5,646 bases of DNA from Bacteroidales bacterium UBA2198 (GTDB taxonomy: Bacteria > Bacteroidota > Bacteroidia > Bacteroidales > VadinHA17). The stretch covers positions 1-5,646 of the forward strand of contig DCVC01000087.1 in assembly GCA_002328625.1 (NCBI GenBank), in the 5' to 3' direction. The position numbers and the translations under genes are program-made. How positions within the stretch are numbered: the stretch's first letter is position 1; each line of letters starts with the position of its first letter. The notes under the pieces are model-generated. The model saw only the letters and a program-made list of their open reading frames with translations. It searched no databases and was not told where the DNA came from. Of this stretch, positions 1-5,646 are shown piece after piece.

Positions 1-2
1 AT

Positions 3-113
3 ATTCCCTGTGAAAAGAAATACCAGATGTGGGTTCTCAATGTGTTGCATCATCCGAGCGCAAATGAATTTGTTGAGTACTTACAGCGAAGGTTTGGAAT
101 GAATTATGAGTAG
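3..113 (+). CDS. C-terminal fragment of an unidentified protein (5' end outside window)
   Basis: This frame is open from the left edge and ends at a TAG at 111-113. It encodes 36 residues starting IPCEKKYQMWVLNVLHHPSA and ending in RRFGMNYE. The mix of charged, aromatic and hydrophobic residues looks like a genuine protein end, and its codon use resembles that of the following kinase. The other open frame, from base 1 to a TGA at 100-102, gives a Cys-rich, less natural peptide. The fragment is too short to assign a family. It lies on the same strand as the kinase, 54 bp upstream and in the same reading frame, so the two could be co-transcribed. No terminator is visible between them. It is probably real, but the identity is unknown. 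Confidence 0.5.
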   Translation: MPCEKKYQMWVLNVLHHPSANEFVEYLQRRFGMNYE

Positions 114-167
114 TTACACGAAAGACAAAATACTTTTATCATAAACCTCCACATAACCGAGCGAAAC

Positions 168-2993
168 ATGGAAGATACCCCATTATATAGTACAAAAATA
201 GTGAAGAGCTATTTTGAATATCTCAGTATAAACCATCCTGAAATAGCTACAAAGTCCATTTTGGATTATGCCGGCATTACAACGTACCAACTCGAGGACC
301 AAGGACACTGGCTTACCCAGAAACAGGTCGATCGATTCCAAGAAATCCTTTTAAAAACAACCGGAGATCCCAATATACCGAGGAAAGTTGGGCAATTTAC
401 TTGCTCGGCCGGAGCAGTATCACAATATACACTCGGTTTCATGACACCTGCAGCTGTGTATGCTATTCTTGATAAACTCTATCCTTACATGACCAAAGGT
501 TCTACCCTGAAGACAAAAAAGATTGGCCCTTGTACTGTTGAGGCCATAGCTATTCAAAATCCCGGCGTCACGGAAAAACCTTACCAGTGCCAAAATCGGA
601 TGGGAATATTCGAAGGTATGGCCAAGCTATTCACAAATAAGCTTGCCGAGATCGATCATCACACCTGTATGCATGTTTCCGGTGATCGATGCTGTTATAC
701 AATCAGATGGGAAGAACCTCCTTCATTTATCTGGAAAAGAGTTGTAAATTACAGCTTATTCTTATGCCTACTTGCATGTCCTTTCTTCTTTGTCTTCCTA
801 CCGCTAAATCTCAGTATCATTGCTACTTTATTCTGCGTGGTGCTTGTAATGGGGCTGTCGCTTTATCAGGCCCATCTGGAAAAAGATGAGCTGAAAACGA
901 CGTTTAAAAATCATGGAGATATGGCAAGCAGTCTTCTGGATGAGATCAATATGCGCTATAATAATGCCATGCTTGTCCAGGAAGTCGGACAGGCGTCATC
1001 GAATATTTTAGATATTGATAAACTCCTTAAATTTACAATGGAAACCTTTGAAAAACGACTGGACTTTGACCGGGGACTGATCATGCTTGCTGATAAAAGC
1101 AGAGAGCATCTTGTCCCCAAAACCGGTTATGGTTACAGTCCGACAGACGAAGCTATATTCAAAAATACGGAATTTCATCTTGACAATCCAAAATCAAAAG
1201 GTCCTTTTATCGTTGCATTTAAAGAGCAAAAGCCTTTCCTGGTTAATGATTTTAAAGAGGTCGAGAACGACATTTCTAATAAAAGCCGCGCATTTGCAAA
1301 GCAGTTGGGAGCCAGTTCATTTATTTGCGTTCCTATAATTTATGAAGGGAAGTCTGAGGGAATTTTGGCGGTGGACAATATCAGATCGAAAAGATTACTT
1401 CACCAGAGCGACTTACATCTTCTTTTAGGTATCGCGCTACAGATCGGCATAAGTATCAATAATGCCAGGTCATATCAGCTTGTTCTGGAGAGAGAGGAAC
1501 GCTTTCGTGCTCTCAGTGAAAACGCTCCTGATATAATTTATACCATCAATAACGAAGGAATTTTTTCTTATGTGAATCCCGCATGGGAAAGGATTTTAGG
1601 ATATACCAAGGAGGAAGTGGAGGGAAAACACTTTGTAGATTTTGTGAAAAAAGATGATATTGATCACTTTAGCAGCATTTATAAGGCAATACGTGAACTC
1701 AAAGGGCATGCTAGTGACATAATGTGCACGATTCTGCACAAGGACGGCTCGGAACGATTGTTCATGATAAGTGGCGCACCAAATCTTGATGGTGATGGTA
1801 ATGTCATTGGTGTCGTAGGTATATTTACAGACATTACCCAGCAAAAAATACTTGAAGCACAACTGCTTCATGCTCAAAAGATGGAGGCTATCGGTACACT
1901 CGCGGGCGGCATTGCCCATGACTTCAATAATCTCCTCACGGGCATCCAGGGGTACGCTTCTTTGATGTTTCTTGATATGAATGTATGCCATCCCCTTTAT
2001 GAGAAACTCAAGGGTATTGAAGATCAGGTAAAAAGCGGCGCGCAGTTGACCAAACAACTTCTTGGGTTTGCCCGAGGTGGAAAATACGAAGTAAAAATAT
2101 CCAACATGAACGAACTCATCGACAAGACTTCGACCATGTTTGGCAGGACTCATAAGGAGATCAGCATCATTCGGATGTATGAAAAGGAACCCTGGGCAGT
2201 GGAAATTGACCGAGGACAAATTGAGCAGGTGCTTCTGAACCTTTATGTAAATGCCTCTCAGGCTATGCCTGATATTGGCACTCTGTATCTGGAAACTGCT
2301 AATGTTTTCCTCGATGAGGAATTTGTTAAACCATTTGCCGTAAAGTCTGGGCGATATATAAAGGTTTCGGTAACCGACACGGGTATAGGGATGGATGAGA
2401 GAACAAAAGCCAGGATATTTGAACCATTTTTCACAACAAAGGAACTGGGAAGAGGCACCGGTCTTGGTCTTGCATCCGCGTATGGTATTGTTAAAGGACA
2501 CAACGGCATTATAGCTGTAGCGAGTGAGCAGGGTCATGGAACAAAGTTTACCGTTCATCTACCCGCTTCCGATAAGGAACTGACGCAGGATGAACAAGTT
2601 TCCGAGGAGCTTATAAGAGGTGAGGGGACTGTTCTTCTCGTAGATGATGAGGATGTAATTGTTGATGTAGGCAAGGAGAGTCTGGAGGTTTTAGGATACG
2701 TTGTATTAACTGCCAAGAACGGCCAGGAGGCTATAGAGATTTACAAGACAAAGAAAGGGAACATCGATCTGGTCATCCTGGATATGATCATGCCGGGTAT
2801 GAACGGCATCGAGACTTTCAACATTCTTAAATCTATCGATTCAGACGTGAAAGTAATCCTTTCCAGCGGGTACAGTTCGGAAACACATGCAGCAAAAATT
2901 ATGCAGCAGGGTGGTAGTGGCTTCATACAAAAACCCTATAACATCATGCATCTTTCGCACAAGGTCAGAGAAGTGCTGAATAAAAACATATGA
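168..2993 (+). CDS. Membrane-anchored hybrid sensor histidine kinase (V4R-like/2TM/GAF/PAS/HisKA/HATPase/REC)
   Basis: This 941-residue hybrid kinase senses a signal, autophosphorylates on His and passes phosphate to its own receiver Asp. Residues 1-183 resemble the N-terminal ligand-binding region of AraC-type regulators, and end in a Cys/His cluster (C167, H169, G172, D173, C175, C176) like V4R small-molecule domains. Two closely spaced hydrophobic helices lie at about 193-233, followed by a helical linker. A GAF domain spans about 270-432 and a PAS domain about 445-560. The H-box has H584 in GIAHDFNN. The ATPase domain carries an N-box (N691, N695), G1 DTGIGM (737-742), F-box FEPFFTTK (751-758) and G2 GRGTGLGL (761-768). 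The receiver (about 820-938) has D825/D826, phospho-acceptor D872, S900 and K922. All catalytic residues are present. ATG 168 is the only in-frame start after the TAG at 111. The Shine-Dalgarno is weak (GAG at 159-161). With almost no periplasmic loop, it probably senses a cytoplasmic or membrane signal. The ligand and any partner regulator are unknown. Confidence 0.96.
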   Translation: MEDTPLYSTKIVKSYFEYLSINHPEIATKSILDYAGITTYQLEDQGHWLTQKQVDRFQEILLKTTGDPNIPRKVGQFTCSAGAVSQYTLGFMTPAAVYAILDKLYPYMTKGSTLKTKKIGPCTVEAIAIQNPGVTEKPYQCQNRMGIFEGMAKLFTNKLAEIDHHTCMHVSGDRCCYTIRWEEPPSFIWKRVVNYSLFLCLLACPFFFVFLPLNLSIIATLFCVVLVMGLSLYQAHLEKDELKTTFKNHGDMASSLLDEINMRYNNAMLVQEVGQASSNILDIDKLLKFTMETFEKRLDFDRGLIMLADKSREHLVPKTGYGYSPTDEAIFKNTEFHLDNPKSKGPFIVAFKEQKPFLVNDFKEVENDISNKSRAFAKQLGASSFICVPIIYEGKSEGILAVDNIRSKRLLHQSDLHLLLGIALQIGISINNARSYQLVLEREERFRALSENAPDIIYTINNEGIFSYVNPAWERILGYTKEEVEGKHFVDFVKKDDIDHFSSIYKAIRELKGHASDIMCTILHKDGSERLFMISGAPNLDGDGNVIGVVGIFTDITQQKILEAQLLHAQKMEAIGTLAGGIAHDFNNLLTGIQGYASLMFLDMNVCHPLYEKLKGIEDQVKSGAQLTKQLLGFARGGKYEVKISNMNELIDKTSTMFGRTHKEISIIRMYEKEPWAVEIDRGQIEQVLLNLYVNASQAMPDIGTLYLETANVFLDEEFVKPFAVKSGRYIKVSVTDTGIGMDERTKARIFEPFFTTKELGRGTGLGLASAYGIVKGHNGIIAVASEQGHGTKFTVHLPASDKELTQDEQVSEELIRGEGTVLLVDDEDVIVDVGKESLEVLGYVVLTAKNGQEAIEIYKTKKGNIDLVILDMIMPGMNGIETFNILKSIDSDVKVILSSGYSSETHAAKIMQQGGSGFIQKPYNIMHLSHKVREVLNKNI

Positions 2994-3008
2994 TGATTAA
3001 ATATTTTG

Positions 3009-3041
3009 ACTGCTCACCTGCGCAAGTAAGTATCAGTTTTT
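3009..3041 (+). terminator. Possible weak intrinsic terminator after the kinase gene
   Basis: Sixteen bases after the kinase stop codon, ACTG-CTCAC (3009-3017) can pair with GTAAG (3026-3030) and CAGT (3034-3037). The pairing has one mismatch and a three-base bulge around an 8-nt loop, and is followed directly by a run of five T (3037-3041). Position and T-run suit a rho-independent terminator. The stem is imperfect and GC-poor, so it may be inefficient or coincidental. Confidence 0.35.
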
Positions 3042-3255
3042 AATATGAAAAAAGTGGATAGAAAATAGCAAAAAAAGATTTGAGGTACTTTGGAAAGTCA
3101 GGATAAGATTTGTGTGACTAATGCAAACCTTCATCTCCATGTTCTGTTAACGACTTATGATCAGTCAAATTCTACAACAACATATTACGTTACCTGTATA
3201 TAATTTTGATCAAGATTTATTTAGATTGAATTATATTAATGAAAATGGTATTTGG

Positions 3256-3281
3256 CTCATCACATATTCTTTATGATGAGG
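3256..3281 (+). promoter_or_regulatory. Hairpin containing the ribosome binding site of the PP-loop gene
   Basis: CTCATCA (3256-3262) is perfectly complementary to TGATGAG (3274-3280), giving a 7-bp stem with an 11-nt loop. The right arm overlaps the Shine-Dalgarno GAGG (3278-3281), which sits 8 nt before ATG 3290. In the mRNA this fold would bury most of the ribosome binding site and could dampen translation or make it conditional (by temperature, ligand or a protein). The pairing and the overlap are read directly. A regulatory role is inference, since a 7-bp stem can arise by chance in AT-rich DNA. Confidence 0.4.
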
Positions 3282-3289
3282 AAAAATAA

Positions 3290-4120
3290 ATGAAACTTAA
3301 TTTAAGTTATGCAACATGGGTAGATGACAATAAGGAATTTCTGGAATCATTCTCTAAAAAACGTGTCTTTGTTACCTATGCGGGTGGCAAGGATGCTTCG
3401 GTAATACTACATTATCTCATACAGGCAAAAGTAGACTTCGGTTTTGATTTTGAAACACACGTGGCTATGTTTCCGAAACATGTTTACACAAACAGCGAGG
3501 TACATAAGCTTGATTCATATTGGAAGGATCGAGGAATACACATCAACTGGCACCCTATCAATGAAAATGAAGAGGCGTTTGAAACAGCCAGACAAAGTGG
3601 CACAAATCCGTGCGAAATCTGTCACTTAACGAAAAGAGAAGCATGTTTGCAGTATTTAAATAGTACGGTTGATTCTTGGGATTCCCTAGTAATAATAGTA
3701 GGTTGGTCGCTTTGGGACCTTGTGGGATATTCGCTGGAATATTTACTTGGTGGCATCTATACAAAAAACAACAATATGTTCCAGGGAAAAACAATTGAAG
3801 AGAGGCATTTAAGAACCTCTCAACGTTTCTATCCAATGTTAAAAATGAAAGAAGGCTACTCCTTGTACAAACCTTTACTCAGATATAACGACCAGGACAT
3901 ATTACAGGTTATTCAAGAAAATCAGATTCCGTTATTAAACACCGATTGTAAATATAAAGACTTCAGACCTAAACGACTGTTTTCCGAATGCTATACTAAA
4001 ATGGGGATGCATTTTGATTATGATAAAGTATTGACCTTTGCACGGGAAGCACTCAACTTGATACCTTCTTCTTCATATACTTCAATAGATAAAAAGGTTT
4101 TTATAAAATCGATTTTCTAA
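3290..4120 (+). CDS. Divergent PP-loop ATPase, TtcA/TilS-like (adenine nucleotide alpha-hydrolase superfamily)
   Basis: This 276-residue soluble protein has a PP-loop near its N-terminus, YAGGKDA (30-36), preceded by the beta-strand RVFVT. The motif is a variant of the SGGKDS loop that binds ATP and adenylates a substrate carbonyl. PCEICHLTKR (107-116) lines up with the first Cys-X-X-Cys of TtcA-type tRNA thiolases. The segment from YPMLK to LLNTDC (181-220) resembles their conserved Arg-Pro-Leu, Glu-Asp-Ile and Pro-Cys region. Unusual points are that both loop Ser positions are Ala, the position of the TtcA His-rich/Asp motif reads GWSLWDL (138-144), and only one Cys (C220) sits where TtcA has a second Cys pair. 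By family knowledge it may activate a carbonyl for thiolation or amidation, but neither a tRNA nor a small-molecule substrate can be chosen. GAGG 8 nt before ATG 3290 supports the start. It is AT-richer than the kinase and probably transcribed alone. The superfamily is likely; the function is unknown. Confidence 0.85.
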   Translation: MKLNLSYATWVDDNKEFLESFSKKRVFVTYAGGKDASVILHYLIQAKVDFGFDFETHVAMFPKHVYTNSEVHKLDSYWKDRGIHINWHPINENEEAFETARQSGTNPCEICHLTKREACLQYLNSTVDSWDSLVIIVGWSLWDLVGYSLEYLLGGIYTKNNNMFQGKTIEERHLRTSQRFYPMLKMKEGYSLYKPLLRYNDQDILQVIQENQIPLLNTDCKYKDFRPKRLFSECYTKMGMHFDYDKVLTFAREALNLIPSSSYTSIDKKVFIKSIF

Positions 4121-4262
4121 AACATGCTATTGCAACTTTTGAATTATGAAGCATTTATTGATGTTCAGGAAGCGCTAATAGATTAACTGGGCAAACAACT
4201 ACATTATGCTTGTCAATCTTAGCATGGAGCTAAATGATAGATTTTTAATAATACAATCAGCA

Positions 4263-4286
4263 GCAATATATGAAAGACTATATTGC
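4263..4286. repeat. Perfect 8-bp inverted repeat
   Basis: GCAATATA (4263-4270) is the exact reverse complement of TATATTGC (4279-4286), with an 8-base spacer (TGAAAGAC). No T-run follows on either strand, so it is not a typical intrinsic terminator. It could be a protein-binding dyad or a small RNA hairpin, or chance in AT-rich DNA. It lies about 220 bp before the start of the gene at 4505. Confidence 0.4.
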
Positions 4287-4494
4287 AAATTCTGTGTAAG
4301 CCGGTTCTCACTGCGTACGTAACTACACGCCAATAATTCAGAATTTCCTTTCTATAAAATCTGTTAATTTCATTTTCATAAATTATTACAAATAGTTAAT
4401 ATGACTACTCCTGTCAGTCGATTCTGGCATGAAATGTGATTTAAAATGTATATGTTCAGCTAAGAAACAGTATTGCGAAATAATAATTTTACAC

Positions 4495-4498
4495 GAGG
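4495..4498 (+). promoter_or_regulatory. Ribosome binding site of the 154-residue protein
   Basis: GAGG (in ACACGAGGTGTGAT) lies 6 nt before ATG 4505. It is a good Shine-Dalgarno at normal spacing, and it both fixes the start codon and supports this unrecognised reading frame as a translated gene. Confidence 0.7.
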
Positions 4499-4504
4499 TG
4501 TGAT

Positions 4505-4969
4505 ATGGTAAAGAAAAAAAAGGCGCTTACAAAAAACAAAGTTCGTGGATTTGAAGAAATCCAAACGTTACGGTTACCAGAACCAGGCGTAAGGTTGGAA
4601 CAGTTGTGTGAGGAGAGAGATGTCGGGATCGATGGGGTTTCCCATTGGAAAGATGCTGCCTTTGAGGAAACGGATATTTATAATCTCATCGGATGGTTCG
4701 AGTTAGACGGCTCACATCTGGATTTGACTTCCATAATTCCTGATTTGAAAGTTATTAAGGTACTTCCACCAAGGAAATTTGATCCTTTTCATCACCTGTT
4801 TAAAACCATAAAAATAGAAGAAGGCCATTTTGCCCCGGTCAATATGTATCACGGCACGGGCACTTTTAGATACGAAGAACCGGGGGATACTCGCGGCGTG
4901 AGTGATTTAAACTTCACGTTCGATGACATTTCCGATATAGGTTTTTCTGCTCACAGTATCCGGTTCTAA
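4505..4969 (+). CDS. Uncharacterised 154-residue protein
   Basis: I do not recognise this protein. It is short, soluble in appearance, with no signal peptide or membrane helix. The N-terminus is strongly basic (MVKKKKALTKNKVRG, 1-15) and the rest is acidic. The middle and C-terminal parts alternate hydrophobic and polar residues with Gly and Pro, suggesting a mostly beta fold. Histidines and acids occur at H47, H71, H96/H97, H108, H116 and H150, but no known metal or catalytic motif is clear. The single Cys is C35. A good ribosome binding site supports translation from ATG 4505. It stands alone, 384 bp after the PP-loop gene, and ends tail-to-tail with rmlB, so it is probably its own transcription unit. 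A small stand-alone protein of this kind could be an immunity-type or accessory protein, but nothing in the sequence establishes that. Confidence 0.75.
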   Translation: MVKKKKALTKNKVRGFEEIQTLRLPEPGVRLEQLCEERDVGIDGVSHWKDAAFEETDIYNLIGWFELDGSHLDLTSIIPDLKVIKVLPPRKFDPFHHLFKTIKIEEGHFAPVNMYHGTGTFRYEEPGDTRGVSDLNFTFDDISDIGFSAHSIRF

Positions 4970-5047
4970 GAATTTTTGCTGATCATCTATGGCACTTTAT
5001 GCCCGCGCTGTGGGGCTGACGAAAGAGTCTGCGTGGCAGTTTGTTCT
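4970..5047. other. Convergent intergenic gap with a GC-rich patch
   Basis: Seventy-eight bases separate the stop codons of the 154-residue protein (+) and rmlB (-). Bases 4991-5040 are about 62% G+C (31 of 50 by hand count), well above the AT-rich DNA to the left. On the + strand, CTGC (5029-5032) pairs with GCAG (5036-5039) across a 3-base loop, followed by a T-rich tract. This is a very weak terminator candidate. GCCC and GGGC, around 5001-5016, can also pair. No clear bidirectional terminator is present. Confidence 0.4.
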
Positions 5048-5646
5048 TCATTGCCCGTAATGCTCTTTAATCCATATCTGATATTCACCGCTTCTTATAT
5101 TGTCAATCCATGTTCTGTTATCAAGATACCAGCGTATCGTTTCTCTGATACCCGTTGCGAAAGATTCCTTTGGCGACCAGTTCAGTTCTTTGTGTAACTT
5201 GCTGAAGTCGATCGCGTATCTTCTATCATGTCCCGGTCTGTCTTTCACAAATGTAATCAGTGTCTTCCTTGGTTTTCCCCCTAAAGGAGGAAGCATCTCA
5301 TCGAGGATATCGCATATCATTTGCACAATAACAATATTTTCCATCTCTGAATTGCCGCCGATATTATACATTTCACCTCTTTTGCCCGACTGCATGATTG
5401 CCCAGATAGCCGCACAATGATCCCGTACATACAACCAATCCCTGACGTTTCTTCCATCACCATACACAGGCAGAGGTTTCCCTTCTGCCGCGTTAAGAAT
5501 CATCAACGGAATTAGTTTTTCCGGAAACTGGTAGGGTCCGTAATTATTAGAACAATTGGAAATCAGAGTAGGTAATCCGAAGGTTTCATGGTAGGCGCGC
5601 ACCAGGTGATCAGATGCAGCTTTGGAGGCCGAATAGGGACTGTTGG
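5048..5646 (-). CDS. rmlB: dTDP-glucose 4,6-dehydratase, C-terminal part (5' end outside window)
   Basis: RmlB converts dTDP-glucose to dTDP-4-keto-6-deoxyglucose, the second step of dTDP-L-rhamnose synthesis and the branch point to other 6-deoxysugars for surface polysaccharides. It is a cytoplasmic NAD-dependent short-chain dehydrogenase of the extended type. The frame continues to the right edge, well past a GTG at 5602 that is an internal Val, not a start. The 198 visible residues begin NSPYSASKAASDHLV and include the catalytic Tyr-X3-Lys (Tyr at 5633-5635, Lys at 5621-5623). Next come the substrate-binding NCSNNYGPYQFPEKLIP and the VYGDGRNVRDWLYVRDH region, then DRPGHDRRYAID, and a normal C-terminus ending in GEYQIWIKEHYGQ. 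The family is usually about 330-360 residues, so the NAD-binding Rossmann half and the Thr-Asp-Glu active-site residues lie outside. No frameshift is seen. No gene follows it on its strand here, so it is the last gene of its unit. Partner rml genes, if linked, must lie to the right. Confidence 0.97.
   Translation of the reverse strand, partial: NSPYSASKAASDHLVRAYHETFGLPTLISNCSNNYGPYQFPEKLIPLMILNAAEGKPLPVYGDGRNVRDWLYVRDHCAAIWAIMQSGKRGEMYNIGGNSEMENIVIVQMICDILDEMLPPLGGKPRKTLITFVKDRPGHDRRYAIDFSKLHKELNWSPKESFATGIRETIRWYLDNRTWIDNIRSGEYQIWIKEHYGQ

Larger units (their letters stand above)
2994..3289. other. AT-rich intergenic region between kinase and PP-loop gene
   Basis: This 296-bp gap has no convincing gene, only ATG-led frames of under ten codons (for example at 3045 and 3121). 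It holds the possible terminator near its left end and the ribosome-binding-site hairpin at its right end. A perfect TATAAT hexamer at 3199-3204, in an AT-rich stretch, could be a -10 element for the gene at 3290. No good -35 hexamer lies at 16-18 bp spacing, so the promoter call is weak. If it is real, the transcript leader would be roughly 80 nt. Confidence 0.5.
4121..4504. other. AT-rich region with no convincing gene
   Basis: This 384-bp stretch has stop codons in all frames. The only gene-like fragment is a 20-codon frame at 4124-4186 (MLLQLLNYEAFIDVQEALID), which has no ribosome binding site and may be chance or a relic. A perfect inverted repeat lies at 4263-4286. No strong terminator follows the PP-loop gene: the best pairing, ATGCT (4124-4128) with an AGCAT ending near 4153, has only 5 bp and a long loop. 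The promoter for the gene at 4505 should lie in the right half, but no -35/-10 pair with proper spacing stands out. Confidence 0.6.

Noticed and set aside
1596..2558. 320-codon open frame on the minus strand, antisense to the kinase
   Set aside because: The plus strand here encodes well-conserved PAS, H-box, N-box, G1 and G2 motifs. The antisense product is rich in Cys, Phe and Tyr with no recognisable domain, so it is a shadow of kinase codon use.
3290..4120. DndC/SspD-type phosphorothioation or QueC-like (QatC) defence enzyme
   Set aside because: Those families keep an SGGKDS-type loop and differ in length or Cys pattern, and no dnd, ssp or qat partner genes are in the window. TtcA/TilS-like features fit better.
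3290..4120. N-acetyl sugar amidotransferase (WbpG/PseA type), suggested by the nearby rmlB
   Set aside because: That family is longer and has N-terminal Cys motifs before the PP-loop. Here the PP-loop is at residue 30 with no Cys upstream.
4124..4186. 20-codon frame after the PP-loop gene
   Set aside because: It is very short, lacks a ribosome binding site and has no recognisable homology. It is noted only as a possible relic.
4976..5197. 73-codon plus-strand frame with several Cys (CPRCGADERVCVAVC), looking zinc-ribbon-like
   Set aside because: Most of it is antisense to the conserved C-terminus of RmlB, it starts at a non-ATG codon without a good ribosome binding site, and its later part is not protein-like.
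5100..5420. 106-codon plus-strand frame
   Set aside because: It lies entirely antisense to clearly recognisable RmlB sequence.
5048..5602. rmlB starting at the GTG at 5602
   Set aside because: The frame continues upstream through the catalytic Tyr-X3-Lys motif to the window edge, so the GTG is an internal Val and the gene is truncated only by the window.

Overview
The window looks like chromosomal DNA from a Gram-negative environmental bacterium of moderate-to-low GC. The large hybrid histidine kinase, with a V4R-like N-terminus followed by GAF, PAS, kinase and receiver domains, is an architecture familiar from Desulfobacterota-type organisms and also found in some Planctomycetes and Nitrospirae. 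The dTDP-sugar gene is taxonomically broad, so the exact lineage cannot be fixed from this sequence.

Layout, left to right. (1) 3-113 (+): the last 36 codons of a gene that begins outside the window. (2) 168-2993 (+): a complete 941-residue membrane-anchored hybrid sensor kinase. (3) 2994-3289: an AT-rich gap with a possible weak terminator just after the kinase and, at its far end, a hairpin that contains the ribosome binding site of the next gene. (4) 3290-4120 (+): a 276-residue PP-loop ATPase, distantly like the TtcA/TilS tRNA-sulfur/lysidine enzymes but with altered motifs. (5) 4121-4504: 384 bp of AT-rich DNA with no convincing gene and one perfect inverted repeat. (6) 4505-4969 (+): a 154-residue protein I do not recognise, with a clear ribosome binding site. 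(7) 4970-5047: a short convergent gap with a GC-rich patch. (8) 5048 to the right edge (-): the C-terminal part of RmlB, dTDP-glucose 4,6-dehydratase, which continues beyond the window.

The genes do not form one obvious pathway. The kinase and the rmlB end have clear family identities and higher GC (about 43-50% in hand-counted 60-base lines). The two genes between them, and especially the gaps around them, are AT-richer (about 27-43% in sampled lines of the PP-loop gene), are separated by long spacers, and are probably separate transcription units. The middle segment therefore looks like an accessory patch between a signalling gene and the end of a cell-surface polysaccharide cluster. No mobile-element gene, tRNA, rRNA or CRISPR array is visible. 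The most interesting items are the divergent PP-loop enzyme with its hairpin-embedded ribosome binding site, and the unrecognised protein next to it.
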